A stretch of DNA of 64,000 nt. Origin: Fulvivirga sp. (GTDB lineage: Bacteria > Bacteroidota > Bacteroidia > Cytophagales > Cyclobacteriaceae). Shown in pieces: positions 14,786-23,781 of this stretch; within the stretch, counting starts at the first letter, position 1, and each line of letters opens with the position of its first letter. Where the stretch lies: contig JANQLQ010000330.1 of NCBI GenBank assembly GCA_028280565.1, positions 1 to 64,000 on the forward strand, written 5' to 3'. Made by a program: the position numbers and the translations under genes. Below the pieces are notes generated by a model. That model saw only the letters and a list, made by a program, of their open reading frames with translations. It was not told the DNA's origin and made no database searches.

Positions 14786-16327
14786 TCAGTCCGGCTTGGT
14801 CAAAGACAGCCGCTTGCCTTTAAGCATTTTTCTCTTTATCCATTTCCAGGTAAGGACCAAGCCTGTAATGCTTACGCTAGTTCCCCCCAATAAAAGTACG
14901 ATCACTACGATATCCCAGAGCGGTCTTCTGAAAAACAAGGCTGGAAAATCCAGGCTATGCAAGCCGTGATATAACCACCTGTTTATGCGACTGGTGTTTT
15001 CGTATTTTAACATTACCTCCGAAGTTTTGGGATTAATGTAATAAGAAGTGTTTACTTTATCGTTGATATCTACTTTCAGTACTGGCAGAGGCTTGGTACG
15101 GTGTTTATCATAATAGTAGGCATCATAATCAGTGAGTTCTGTGACTTGTAAACCTGCTGCTTCCGGGTGAAGTGCTTGGACCTGGTCCAGGTAAGCTTCT
15201 TTGCTTAGACCATCCACCCATTGACCTGGATAGCCATCAGCTTGAAAGAGGCTAGTGGATCCATCGGCTAAATTTGCCCTGTAATACGGCCTTCCGCCAA
15301 ACTGTATAAACACGAGTTCACGTACTTCCTTCCTCTTATTGATTTGATTAAATGCACTTAATGCCTTTGAAGGGTTGATGATAAACAATCCGGGACTGAG
15401 TGGGCCTCCTTGCCATTGGTACATTGCTTCTTTACTAAGACTTCTCGACGGACTCCATTTCCACGGATTCATAGAAAAAAGGCCACTTAATATCCATGTA
15501 AAGGTGATCAGCCCGAAAATAAAGCCTGTGTAGTGGTGCCATTTGAACCAGGCTTTCTTGTAAGGACTGAAAGCCCACTGCTTGTGTCTCTTCCTCTTTA
15601 TCCGGACGATACCCATATATAACCCCGCGATACACATCACAACACCCAATAGACTGAGCCCTACAACGACATCTCGCCATAACTGGGTTTGGATTCGAAG
15701 GTCTTTAAAGTAGATCCAATGAGGAATAGCTCCCAGCCACGCCCAGGTCTTGTCCGCCAAATTAACCTGCTGGAAAACCTCACCCGTAACAGAGGATACA
15801 TAACATACCGTACCCTGCCCGTCGTCTAAGTACACTTTGTATGCAGGTAGGTAGGGTAGAAAACGTGTGCGCGGCGTCCATTGGTCTAGCTTACGCATAG
15901 GCTCCACTTTTTTAATGGCATATTCGCCCTTCATAAAGTCATCCACAATTTGTTTGGCCTCACCTGTGCCAAGGGTTGGCACTTTCTCACCCGTATCCGC
16001 ATAATAACATGCAAAATCCCCTTCCCTGGACTGTAGACGATATACAGGACGCCCTAGCAGCGAGACTATTTGAATAGAATGAACATTTTGCCAATCTAGG
16101 CCAGGGGCATTTTCACTAAATGCCCCTGGCTCCAAAAAGGGTTTTTGACTGGGAATACTTGACATACGCTGCAGGCTTTCGGACTTGCCCAGGTATGGAA
16201 AACCTTTGTACATCATCACAAAGCCCGAAATGAACCAAAATAGGAACAATAAACTGAAAACAAAGCCAGTGTAACGATGCACGTACAGCATCCATTTGGT
16301 GAGTTTTCCCAGTTTTTTTTTTGTCAT
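14786..16327 (-). CDS. PepSY-associated TM helix protein (putative inner-membrane reductase for metal-complex uptake)
   Basis: 513 residues with four strong membrane spans: near 15-38 (YRYTGFVFSLLFLFWFISGF-like), about 222-245 (VVVGLSLLGVVMCIAGLYMG), about 268-288 (FIFGLITFTWILSGL), and a last span near 475-497 (VVIVLLLGGTSVSITGLVLT). Conserved histidines flank the spans (VHRYTGF; KWHHYTGF; HGLHSLDF), as in PiuB/FsrB-type proteins thought to reduce imported ferric-siderophore complexes. Periplasmic PepSY-like segments lie between. The start codon is 4 bp from the stop of the TonB receptor gene, so the two are one operon, under the cobalamin riboswitch. Reduction of a cobalt or iron complex is inference. 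Confidence 0.9.
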   Translation of the reverse strand: MTKKKLGKLTKWMLYVHRYTGFVFSLLFLFWFISGFVMMYKGFPYLGKSESLQRMSSIPSQKPFLEPGAFSENAPGLDWQNVHSIQIVSLLGRPVYRLQSREGDFACYYADTGEKVPTLGTGEAKQIVDDFMKGEYAIKKVEPMRKLDQWTPRTRFLPYLPAYKVYLDDGQGTVCYVSSVTGEVFQQVNLADKTWAWLGAIPHWIYFKDLRIQTQLWRDVVVGLSLLGVVMCIAGLYMGIVRIKRKRHKQWAFSPYKKAWFKWHHYTGFIFGLITFTWILSGLFSMNPWKWSPSRSLSKEAMYQWQGGPLSPGLFIINPSKALSAFNQINKRKEVRELVFIQFGGRPYYRANLADGSTSLFQADGYPGQWVDGLSKEAYLDQVQALHPEAAGLQVTELTDYDAYYYDKHRTKPLPVLKVDINDKVNTSYYINPKTSEVMLKYENTSRINRWLYHGLHSLDFPALFFRRPLWDIVVIVLLLGGTSVSITGLVLTWKWIKRKMLKGKRLSLTKPD

Positions 16328-16331
16328 CTGT

Positions 16332-18695
16332 CTAGAGGTTATACCGAATACTTAGCAAATAATTTCTCGATACTCCCGGGAAAAACTGATCTCCAAAAAT
16401 GGCGTCCCGGAAATACACCTCATCCGTAATGTTATTTACATTCAGCCTGACCTCTCCCTGTCCAAAATTGTAAAAAATGCTTCCATCCAAAAGGGTGTAG
16501 GCGGGCAGGGCAAAAGCATTGTTCGCACGGGTAAAGTTTTCCCCGGTATGGTTGAGCCCCGCACTCAAGCCAAACCCTTTGAGTAAGCCTCCCTGGACCT
16601 GGTAGTTGGCCCACACATTGGCTAAATGAACAGGGGCAAATTGGATACGATTGCCCGCGTCTTCGTTTACCTCGCCTCCGTCATAATCTTGGATTTCTGT
16701 GTCGGTATAGGCATATCCGGCTGTAATAGTAAAGCCTTCCATTGGGGATGAATTGACCTCAAACTCCAGCCCTCGTGAATCTGCCGTCCCTATTTGGTTA
16801 AAAATGCCTCCTCCCAGGCTTTCCACAATGTCATTTTTACGGAGGTAAAAACCCGTGAGGGTCATCGTGGTGTGGGTACCGAGGAAAAGGCGGCCACCCA
16901 ACTCGGCCTGGAAGCCTGTTTCCGGCTCAAAAACATCTCCATCTCCCGTAATCCTACGCGATGGCTCAAAATAAGAAGAGTACCCGCTGTAAAATGAAAG
17001 CTGTTCCAACGGCTGGTAAACCAATCCTGCCCGGTAAGTGAATGCCGTTGAAGGTATTTCGGTCACTTCACCCTCCTCTATTACGTTGCGATCGGCATCC
17101 ACTTGATCGGTAAAATAGTCACCCTTAAAGATATCGTAACGGAAGCCGATCAGCGCTTTCCACTGTTCGCCAATGTTTAGCCAATCCTGGACGTAAATGC
17201 CATGCACATCCTCCAGCCTGGCTTGGTAGCGGGTATCCACGTGATCAAGGTGTCCTTGATTAAGAATGGGGTCTTGAACCGCTATTGTAGCATTTAGCCC
17301 GGGACCGAAAATGTCGCCACGATAGGTTCTACGATCCAGGATACTTAGCGAATACCCAATAAGTACCTTTTGTTCTATACCCCCGGTATTGAAATTGTGG
17401 GTCAGCTCCAGTTGGTTTTGCACAGGCTCTGTTCGGTGATTGAAATAAAAGGGAAAGGAACGTGTGAGTGAATCGAACGTAGTGTTGAATGTCAGTGCTT
17501 CAGTGGAGAAATAATCGATATCATCCCAGTAGTAAGACAGCTGATTCGAGATTTTGGTATTCTCTGACAGTTGTTTTTCATACCTTACCTGGAAATCATA
17601 GCGGGTATGGTCAAGAAAATCCTGTGGGTCATTGTAGCGGTTATCAATGTCCATGCCCGGCACGAGAGAGCCATCTTCCAGTACGGGGAGACCGGTGTCG
17701 GTGTCATATACATCATCATTTAACCCTATCCTTATATCCAGGAGTTCACCATCGCGCGGACGAAACTGGACGGCCGTGTAAAAATTATTGGTGCTGGTAC
17801 CATACCCCCGGAAACCGTCTGATTCGGAGGTGCCAAAATCTACCCGGTAGGACCATTTTTCGTTGATCGGACCCCCGGCACCTGCTTTTATCCTCCGCGT
17901 ATTGAAGCTACCATACGCCGCCGAAAAATCTGCTTTAAAAACCTTGCTCGGCTGATTTCTCACAATATTGATCACGCCCCCCAAAGCCGAATGGCCGAAA
18001 AGCACAGAAGCTGGTCCTTTTAACACCTCGATGCGATCCACATTGGCCAGGTTGGTACTAGGAGCGCTTGTAGAAAGGTTATGACGCTCGTCCCTTACCC
18101 CATCAGTAAGTAAAACAAAGTCGTTGAACCCACGAATACGAAACGTCTGAAAACCTCCGTACCGGTTAATGGGACGAACCCCTGTTGCGCTCTTGAGAGC
18201 CTCTCCCAGGTCATCCGTTCCGCGCTGAGCAATCAAGTCTTTGGATACGCTGTTGATTGTAACGGGCATGTCTTTCAGCGGGACATTCACTCTATTTAGG
18301 TTTTCGCTGACGAACATGCGCATGCCACGCACCTGGACTTCATCCAGGCTGGTGGTGGATTCACTCATATCCAGCTTTACTTCGGATGTTAGCCCGGGAT
18401 TCACTGTAAGTTGTTGAGTGATCGTTTCATAACCTACCATGGATACGATCAGTTGGTAGTTGCCAGGAGGTACATTAATGATAGTAAATTTACCGGAGTT
18501 ATCGGTAATAGCTCCCAGGCTTGTCCCTTCCAGCTGTACCGTAGCAAAGGCAAGGACGTTGCCTTCCTTTGTTGCCACAGTACCCGTGACTTTCCCAGCA
18601 CTTTGCTGCCCATAAGCGTAAAATGTCATCATAAAAATTATCGCCAAAAGGTAGCATAAGCCCTTGGCTGGAATTAGTACGTATTCTTTTTGCAT
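16332..18695 (-). CDS. TonB-dependent siderophore-type receptor under riboswitch control
   Basis: 787 residues. Signal peptide 1-30 (LLAIIFMMTFYAYGQ); carboxypeptidase-regulatory-like domain about 34-115 (GTVATKEGNVLAFATVQLEG); plug about 125-240 with the TonB-siderophore hallmarks DLGEALKSATGVRPINRYGG, FRIRGFNDFVLLTDGVRDE, RIEVLKGPASVLFGH and GGVINIVRNQP; then a 22-strand barrel with a GYSSYFEPSRRITG segment and a C-terminal aromatic-containing strand (LLSIRYNL). By sequence it belongs with FhuA/FoxA/FecA-like receptors rather than BtuB, yet its 465-base leader begins with a cobalamin riboswitch. Substrate could be a corrinoid, a cobalt-binding metallophore or a siderophore. No STN domain. 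Confidence 0.95.
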   Translation of the reverse strand: MQKEYVLIPAKGLCYLLAIIFMMTFYAYGQQSAGKVTGTVATKEGNVLAFATVQLEGTSLGAITDNSGKFTIINVPPGNYQLIVSMVGYETITQQLTVNPGLTSEVKLDMSESTTSLDEVQVRGMRMFVSENLNRVNVPLKDMPVTINSVSKDLIAQRGTDDLGEALKSATGVRPINRYGGFQTFRIRGFNDFVLLTDGVRDERHNLSTSAPSTNLANVDRIEVLKGPASVLFGHSALGGVINIVRNQPSKVFKADFSAAYGSFNTRRIKAGAGGPINEKWSYRVDFGTSESDGFRGYGTSTNNFYTAVQFRPRDGELLDIRIGLNDDVYDTDTGLPVLEDGSLVPGMDIDNRYNDPQDFLDHTRYDFQVRYEKQLSENTKISNQLSYYWDDIDYFSTEALTFNTTFDSLTRSFPFYFNHRTEPVQNQLELTHNFNTGGIEQKVLIGYSLSILDRRTYRGDIFGPGLNATIAVQDPILNQGHLDHVDTRYQARLEDVHGIYVQDWLNIGEQWKALIGFRYDIFKGDYFTDQVDADRNVIEEGEVTEIPSTAFTYRAGLVYQPLEQLSFYSGYSSYFEPSRRITGDGDVFEPETGFQAELGGRLFLGTHTTMTLTGFYLRKNDIVESLGGGIFNQIGTADSRGLEFEVNSSPMEGFTITAGYAYTDTEIQDYDGGEVNEDAGNRIQFAPVHLANVWANYQVQGGLLKGFGLSAGLNHTGENFTRANNAFALPAYTLLDGSIFYNFGQGEVRLNVNNITDEVYFRDAIFGDQFFPGVSRNYLLSIRYNL

Positions 18696-18994
18696 AATAG
18701 TTAGTGTTGTTAAGGTTATTAAATGAATGATGAGAATTTGATCAACTGACGAGGTGCAGGCTTCATAAAAAACTACATGTAGTGGTAAATTCGAACGGAC
18801 GATATGGGGACTCGAATGGGCCTAGGAAACCATGGGAAATCCCAAAACACGTTAATACCAGGAGATTGTCTGCATTCACTATTGCTGCTAATTCTCTAAT
18901 TTAAGATCTGGGCGTGCAGCTAGCGACAGCCGGAATAGGCTGAAATAAGGCTCATAAGCTTCCCGTTCTCCGCAGGCTGCAAACTCTTATGTTG
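18696..18994 (-). promoter_or_regulatory. Long 5' leader / expression platform downstream of the riboswitch
   Basis: About 300 bases of untranslated RNA separate the aptamer from the receptor start at 18695. On the minus strand it contains overlapping AGCC/GGCT words (for example AGCCTATTCCGGCT near 18917-18930) able to form alternative hairpins, but no simple terminator with a T-tract close to the start. Control could be at translation or through a terminator I cannot define. Confidence 0.4.
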
Positions 18995-19160
18995 TTAATG
19001 GCAGGTATTCTGACTTACCCCAGTTTTAGCGCCTTCCCATCTTCACTATGAAAACAGTGACATCTTGCTAAAACCCTTTTAAGAGGCTCACAGCAGCGGG
19101 AACTGTTGCCGATTCTCACGGCATTCCCTTTTAATCTGCAACTAATCGTTGCAAAACCAA
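18995..19160 (-). promoter_or_regulatory. Cobalamin (AdoCbl-type) riboswitch aptamer
   Basis: Read on the minus strand, the class hallmarks occur in the right order. AAAAGGGAATGCCGTGAGAA comes first, corresponding to the GGGAA..GGTG..AATC part. Next are CCGCTGCTGTGA (consensus CCGCnACTGTGA), then GATGGGAAGGCGC (consensus GGGAAGGC), and finally AAGTCAGAATACCTGCC, which matches the B12-box consensus AGyCAGgAtACCTGCC. The spacing of about 135 bases from first to last hallmark is normal. A canonical promoter lies immediately upstream, so the transcript begins at the aptamer. It should bind adenosylcobalamin or a related corrinoid and repress the receptor-PepSY operon when corrinoid is plentiful. 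Confidence 0.93.
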
Positions 19161-19168
19161 TAACGCTC

Positions 19169-19198
19169 CAAAAGTATGATAAAGGACTCGCAACCAAA
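19169..19198 (-). promoter_or_regulatory. Bacteroidota-type housekeeping promoter of the riboswitch transcript
   Basis: On the minus strand, TTTG (19198-19195) and TACTTTTG (19176-19169) match the -33 TTTG and -7 TAnnTTTG boxes, 18 bases apart. The predicted start at about 19160 coincides with the 5' edge of the aptamer. Confidence 0.75.
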
Positions 19199-19274
19199 AA
19201 TGTTGTCTTCCTCATAGTCATATGATTTTTGTCAGTTTTTGTTTTCCTTCGATTTTATGCCTAAAAAAGAAATA

Positions 19275-19612
19275 CAAGATGACTATGCGTGAGGTATTGG
19301 AAGGCTCTCGATCAGTTGGCAACCGGCAAAGGGCAGTAGGCAAAAAAAAATAGGGCGAGGTACGGCCTACTGCTGACGTATAAGAAGGGTATCACTGAAA
19401 ATTCAATTAGCGGATGGAGGGGGGCATCCAGGAACAGCGCGGCACATTTGAGGCCTGTGGGCAAGCGGCCTGTAAGGGCTGGCAAAAGAAAATGAAAACC
19501 GGGCTTAGAACCACAAAATCCCGCTTAAACTGCTTATGGCGAGGCTAGCATTACCCGAAACATCTTAAAAAGATAGTTTAACTTGCCAAAATTAAACGTT
19601 TTAATCCCAGTT
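19275..19612 (+). repeat. Composite R1/R2 repeat, copy with decayed ends
   Basis: The left part (GATGACTATGCGTGAGGTAT, GGCAAAGGGCAGTAGGC) matches R1. The rest is R2: ATCACTGAAAATTCAATTAG, CATCCAGGAACAGCGCGGCA, GAAAATGAAAACCGGGCTTA, then CATTACCCGAAACAT. The same order as at 2420-2758 shows that R1 and R2 form one composite element here too. The terminal inverted repeats are no longer recognisable. Confidence 0.6.
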
Positions 19613-19778
19613 CGATTTAAAATCATTGTAGACTAGGCTTAAAATGAGGTTTTGAATACTTTCACAGTCTTTAAATTAGTGTCATGTCAAGCCCCAAATA
19701 ACCCTCCCACAGCCACCGGCGCGGAATGACGTTCATTTTTTAATCGATGCCAGGTTTAAGGGTTAACAGTAAGTTATA

Positions 19779-21836
19779 CTAACCTGTGGGCGACCTATCC
19801 TGCGTACTAGGCTTACTTTGTTCTTCCAGTCTCCGTATTTCTTCCAGCAGCTCTGCCTCCCGCTGTTCCATTTCCTTTTTAAATCGTTCCTGCGCCTCTT
19901 GTGTGGCGGAAAGCTCTTCAAAATTCTGGCGCATCTCTTCTTCTTGCGACCGCAACTCTTCTGATTGCTGCTGTGCCTCTATTAATAGTCGATTGGTTTT
20001 TTCTGATATGCGCATAGATGAGATCGACGAAGCTAAGCTCTCCGCTACTCTTTCGATGAACTGGACCTGGTGGTCCTCGAAATCCTTGAACGAGGCAATT
20101 TCCATCACGCCGTACACCTCTTCATTAAAAATTAACGGGACCAAAATCAAGCTAGAAGGATTAGCAGAACCTAACCCACTGGTGATCTTGACATAATCAT
20201 TTGGTATCTTTTTAAGCAAGGTGGTTTTCTTCTCTAAAAAGACCTGGCTAGCCAGGTTATTCGCCTGGTCATTGTCGATTACCAACTTATCATCGATGAA
20301 CTTGAACCTCTCCCAAGCATAGGTCGCCATGCGTTCAAGAGTGACCTTATTTTCCTCGTCAATTTCGCTTTTAATATAAATACCCCCCTGGTTCGCACCA
20401 ATGTATTTGACCATACCGGAAATTATGGACTCTGATACCTTTTTCAAGTTCTCTTGTTCTTTCCTAAGGATATCTAAAAATTTCGCGTACCCTTCATTAG
20501 CCCAATTACGCTTTTCATCCTCTTCTGCGGCTTTTGCAAGGTTATTCCTCATATTCAGCAGTGAGTGCCCGAGGATATCTTCATCGCTCAAAGGTTCAAA
20601 ATCGGAATCATATATTCCCTGCCCTACGTGCTCGGCAAAACCAGATGCCACTTCCAGCCCGCTTATCACCTCTTTAAGGGATGTATTGATCTTCCCTATC
20701 TCGTCATCGGATGTTGTGCTAAGCGCACTTGTTTTTTGACGGGTTGCCAATTTATTCAAAACAGATTGTATCTCCCTTAGTGGGGTTATAATGATGTGCT
20801 TTGCCACTTTATTGATCGAAACCGAAACTACAATTATAGTAATGAGCGCCCCTGCCAGCATGATCAAAAGCTGTGCTCTTAACCTGTCCTGCACAAGTTC
20901 TGATCTCGGGACGGCAATAGCCACATAGGTATCGATAGTATCAAGATACCTGTAGTAATGTTCAATCCTCCTATTTTCATTTTGGAAAATGGCGCCACTG
21001 ATTATGCCTTCTTCATTTTGAGCGAACTGATTAAAAAGTTGAGTACCGGCGATACTCTCATCTTTATGCGTGGGGTGGATGTATATTTCACCACTCCCGG
21101 AAAAAGCATATGCGTAGCCTGTTTCGAAATAGCTTTTTTCCAGGAATTTACTCTCTAGGTAGTTGAGATTTTTTTCTTTCACCCCTACGTACAAAGCCCC
21201 TTCCACTTTTCCGTTAATAGAAATGGGTTCATAAGCCGTTAAATACCAACCATCCACGACAAAAGCCCGCCCCCTAAAAGTCTCCCCGTTCAATACAGTA
21301 TTTACTACCGGGGAGCTGTTCGGAATGTACGTACCCACTGCCCTTTCACCATCCAGCCTGAGTACGTTAGTCGAAACTCGCAACAATCCTTTATCAATAC
21401 GCTGGAAAATCGTAGCGGTCTGCTGTGTGACCTGTTGGATCTTATCCACGACCTGGAAATCATTGTGTATAGGGACCTCCCCCACCTGCCAGCTTGGAAG
21501 AGTGACCTCTTGGGTACTTCCTACTATTTGATCAGTAGCGGTAAAAGACACAGGGACACTGTCTAACTGCACTAATTCGCCATAGTTTGCCACTATTTCC
21601 CGAGCTGAATTCAGCGCGAGGTTCACCTGTACTTGCTTCTCGAAAACTTGCAGATCGAATAGGTTCTCAAGATCTTCCAGGTAGCCTTGCATCCTGTGTT
21701 CATTATCCGAAATGATGGTGGCACGTTGATTAAAAAAGATAATGAATGTAAGGGCTAGTAAAAGAATGGAGATGATTACGATGTTCAGTAATGAGATCTT
21801 CTTATGAAGACTTAAATTTTTAAAAAATCTTTTCAT
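19779..21836 (-). CDS. Membrane sensor: Cache domain, HAMP, GAF, coiled coil
   Basis: 685 residues. TM1 at about 13-35; an extracytoplasmic dCache (Cache_3-Cache_2 type) at about 40-315 (GLLRVSTNVLRLDGERAVGT, GWYLTAYEPISINGKVEGAL, GYAYAFSGSGEIYIHPTHKD); TM2 at about 321-342. A HAMP-like linker follows (KHIIITPLREIQSVLNKL), then RNWANEGYAKFLDIL, a GAF domain (about 445-600) and a long coiled coil (QQQSEELRSQEEEMRQNFEE) to the end. As in its paralogue at 11535-12938, no enzymatic output domain exists. The architecture resembles a chemoreceptor whose signalling tip is replaced by GAF plus coiled coil. It may sense a small extracellular molecule and signal through protein contacts. Confidence 0.9.
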   Translation of the reverse strand: MKRFFKNLSLHKKISLLNIVIISILLLALTFIIFFNQRATIISDNEHRMQGYLEDLENLFDLQVFEKQVQVNLALNSAREIVANYGELVQLDSVPVSFTATDQIVGSTQEVTLPSWQVGEVPIHNDFQVVDKIQQVTQQTATIFQRIDKGLLRVSTNVLRLDGERAVGTYIPNSSPVVNTVLNGETFRGRAFVVDGWYLTAYEPISINGKVEGALYVGVKEKNLNYLESKFLEKSYFETGYAYAFSGSGEIYIHPTHKDESIAGTQLFNQFAQNEEGIISGAIFQNENRRIEHYYRYLDTIDTYVAIAVPRSELVQDRLRAQLLIMLAGALITIIVVSVSINKVAKHIIITPLREIQSVLNKLATRQKTSALSTTSDDEIGKINTSLKEVISGLEVASGFAEHVGQGIYDSDFEPLSDEDILGHSLLNMRNNLAKAAEEDEKRNWANEGYAKFLDILRKEQENLKKVSESIISGMVKYIGANQGGIYIKSEIDEENKVTLERMATYAWERFKFIDDKLVIDNDQANNLASQVFLEKKTTLLKKIPNDYVKITSGLGSANPSSLILVPLIFNEEVYGVMEIASFKDFEDHQVQFIERVAESLASSISSMRISEKTNRLLIEAQQQSEELRSQEEEMRQNFEELSATQEAQERFKKEMEQREAELLEEIRRLEEQSKPSTQDRSPTG

Positions 21837-22317
21837 TTCAAATAGATGGCAATGTCGTCTAAAAAATCGAATGGAAATGATAGCACCCTCTTCGAGCTTT
21901 TTCTTTTTTGAAAGAGGAAAAGCTCTTCATTCCAACTTACAACTTACACAAAAATTTAATGCAAGTGACTGATTAACAGAAATTTAATTTAAGACATCAC
22001 GAGTTTGATCAAATCGAAGGGGGCTTTAAGAGGTTTTATTGTGGATGTCAAATTAATTAATTGTGAAAAACACGTCACTTGATAGTTACGAATGCTCTTC
22101 TCATGACTTACCCATGATCCAGCAATCATCAATTGGGTAATCCACGTATTTATGGAGGTTAGAGCAGGGACCAAAACTATCCCTTAGGTTGTCAAAGGAT
22201 TACTTGAAACGGCGTATAGGAGTAACCGTTAATCTACATTCTTATTGAAAAACAGGAACACAAGCCAAGTTGTTATTCCTAGGACAATTTTTTTTACCGT
22301 GGATAACGACAGTTACC
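21837..22317. other. Intergenic region with one hairpin
   Basis: About 480 bp of A+T-rich DNA. A partial inverted repeat (GAGCTTTTT..GAAAAGCTC, about 21895-21928) lies in the presumed leader of the Cache-GAF gene. Otherwise nothing is recognised; the minus-strand frame 21989-22174 has no supporting features. Confidence 0.35.
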
Positions 22318-22764
22318 TCAAGAAACCATTTTTAATACGATCTCTAAAAGCTGCTCTTTCTTCAAGGTTTTTAATATCCCACGTTTTACATCTTCCGTGC
22401 TGCCTTCGGCCATAAACTCATTGTATATATTCCCGGGTAGGAATTCTTTGAGCGGCTCCTCCTGCCCTGCCCGTGCTGTTCCAAACAATTCCAACTCATC
22501 TTTGGCGATTTCCAAAATTTCATGGCCCTTTTTCTTACACGTTTCTATGGGTTTGTAACCCGAGCCAGAGTCTCTTAGTGCCCAACTGCTATAGTCGATC
22601 TTTAGGTCTTCTACTTCCTTGATCTTGGGATCACTCTTTCCAAATATTAGGGTGAGGAGGTAGATCGTTGAGCTTTTCCAAGCGTCTAGGTCAAAGGTAT
22701 CTTCAGACAGTTTGGCAATTTGCTTGTCCAGCAACTTCGTATATTTTTTCTCTTGTTCTTTCAC
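22318..22764 (-). CDS. Conserved-looking helical cytoplasmic protein, function unknown
   Basis: 148 residues, no signal peptide or membrane span. Charged helices dominate (KKYTKLLDKQIAKLSEDTFD, EILEIAKDELELFGTAR, TEDVKRGILKTLKKEQLLE). The stretch DLDAWKSSTIYLLTLIFGKS and codon use like its neighbours argue for a real gene. It follows the protease-like gene on the same strand by 102 bp and might share its transcript. I do not recognise the family; a sequence with the pattern of a nucleotidyl- or phage-resistance-associated accessory protein is not evident. Confidence 0.65.
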   Translation of the reverse strand: MKEQEKKYTKLLDKQIAKLSEDTFDLDAWKSSTIYLLTLIFGKSDPKIKEVEDLKIDYSSWALRDSGSGYKPIETCKKKGHEILEIAKDELELFGTARAGQEEPLKEFLPGNIYNEFMAEGSTEDVKRGILKTLKKEQLLEIVLKMVS

Positions 22765-22866
22765 TGGCCATGTTATTTACAACACCCTTTAAATTAGGTC
22801 ATTTCTACAGTAAATTCAATGGCAAGCGCTAGGTAAATATTAAGTGAGGCAGGGATCAAGGTTATG

Positions 22867-23358
22867 TCAGCCCCTATGCAAAATCAATCTTTGATTTTCA
22901 TAATCAATGATCGCATTATACTTAATAAGGAAATCAGCGCCTATGATGCCCAAGATAAAAATATTTCGTTTTTCAAAGAACTCATGGAGCGAGTCCAAGT
23001 TGCAACTGTAAAACTTAAACCCTTTGAATTTGAACCGACCATGGCTCATCCGTATCCCAGAAGCAAGCTGCAAGGTGTTTACCCCCGTAAGGCCATTGAT
23101 CTTGCCCTTGCCTTGGCTCTTATGGCAAACAAAATGATACTCAGAGGCTTGCTTTTCATCTAGCAGGGATACCGTAGCCCCGGTATCGATGATGAATGTA
23201 GCGGATGAATCATTGATGGTGAGTGTAATAAAAAGGACATTTTGGGTAATATTAATAGGGATTTCATGAGTAACGGTGCCATTTTCCGCCTGTCCCTTGA
23301 AACCTACCGGTAATATCAAAGACAGGATACAGGCTAGGTGAATTTGATGTAAGGACAT
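22867..23358 (-). CDS. Retropepsin-like aspartyl protease, periplasmic
   Basis: 163 residues: signal peptide 1-22 (LACILSLILPVGFKGQ) and a single retroviral-type aspartic protease domain. The catalytic motif is FIIDTGATVSLLD (Asp58-Thr-Gly-Ala). The second hydrophobic-Gly hallmark is FILGIIGADFLIKYNAIIDY near the C-terminus. One domain only, so the active enzyme should be a homodimer. Similar small secreted retropepsins are frequent in Bacteroidota, and their substrates are unknown. It reads away from the gene at 23782 across a 423-bp gap. Confidence 0.85.
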   Translation of the reverse strand: MSLHQIHLACILSLILPVGFKGQAENGTVTHEIPINITQNVLFITLTINDSSATFIIDTGATVSLLDEKQASEYHFVCHKSQGKGKINGLTGVNTLQLASGIRMSHGRFKFKGFKFYSCNLDSLHEFFEKRNIFILGIIGADFLIKYNAIIDYENQRLILHRG

Positions 23359-23781
23359 ACCCTTTCAACGGTCCTCAATTTTTATAAGTTGAATTAGTCC
23401 AATGAATTTATTTTATGTTTTTCATGAAAACCATTCATGTTTATACATTAAGATCGACCATTCCAGTATATCCCCATACCTCTCGCCCGATATTTTCTAA
23501 CAGGTAAAATCAACCGGCTGGAGCTCGTTCATTTTGAGTTGAATTATTCTACCTGAGGTTCCTTCCTTGTTTTCAAGCACCCCGTACTACACCAACCACT
23601 CTTCGAATTAAAGAATTGATAATCAACTCATTTTAGTTGATTTTACTTTTTCTGAACCGACTCTAAGGACGCTATATTCTAAATTAGTAAGCATTTTCTT
23701 ACATATGTAATATTCGCACTCAAGCGTAATTTTTCAATTTTATAATCTAGGTAAGTTTGTTGAATAGGTGATAACAACGAA
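23359..23781. other. Divergent intergenic region with one perfect palindrome
   Basis: A+T-rich. AATCAACT (23621-23628) and AGTTGATT (23635-23642) form a perfect 8-bp stem with a 6-base loop, followed by TTACTTTTT. Since no gene ends here, it is more likely an operator-like site or a 5' leader structure of the gene at 23782 than a terminator. Nothing else recognised. Confidence 0.4.

Noticed and set aside
19015-19221. 68-residue minus-strand frame
   Set aside because: It runs through the promoter and the cobalamin riboswitch, whose RNA motifs explain the conservation pattern.
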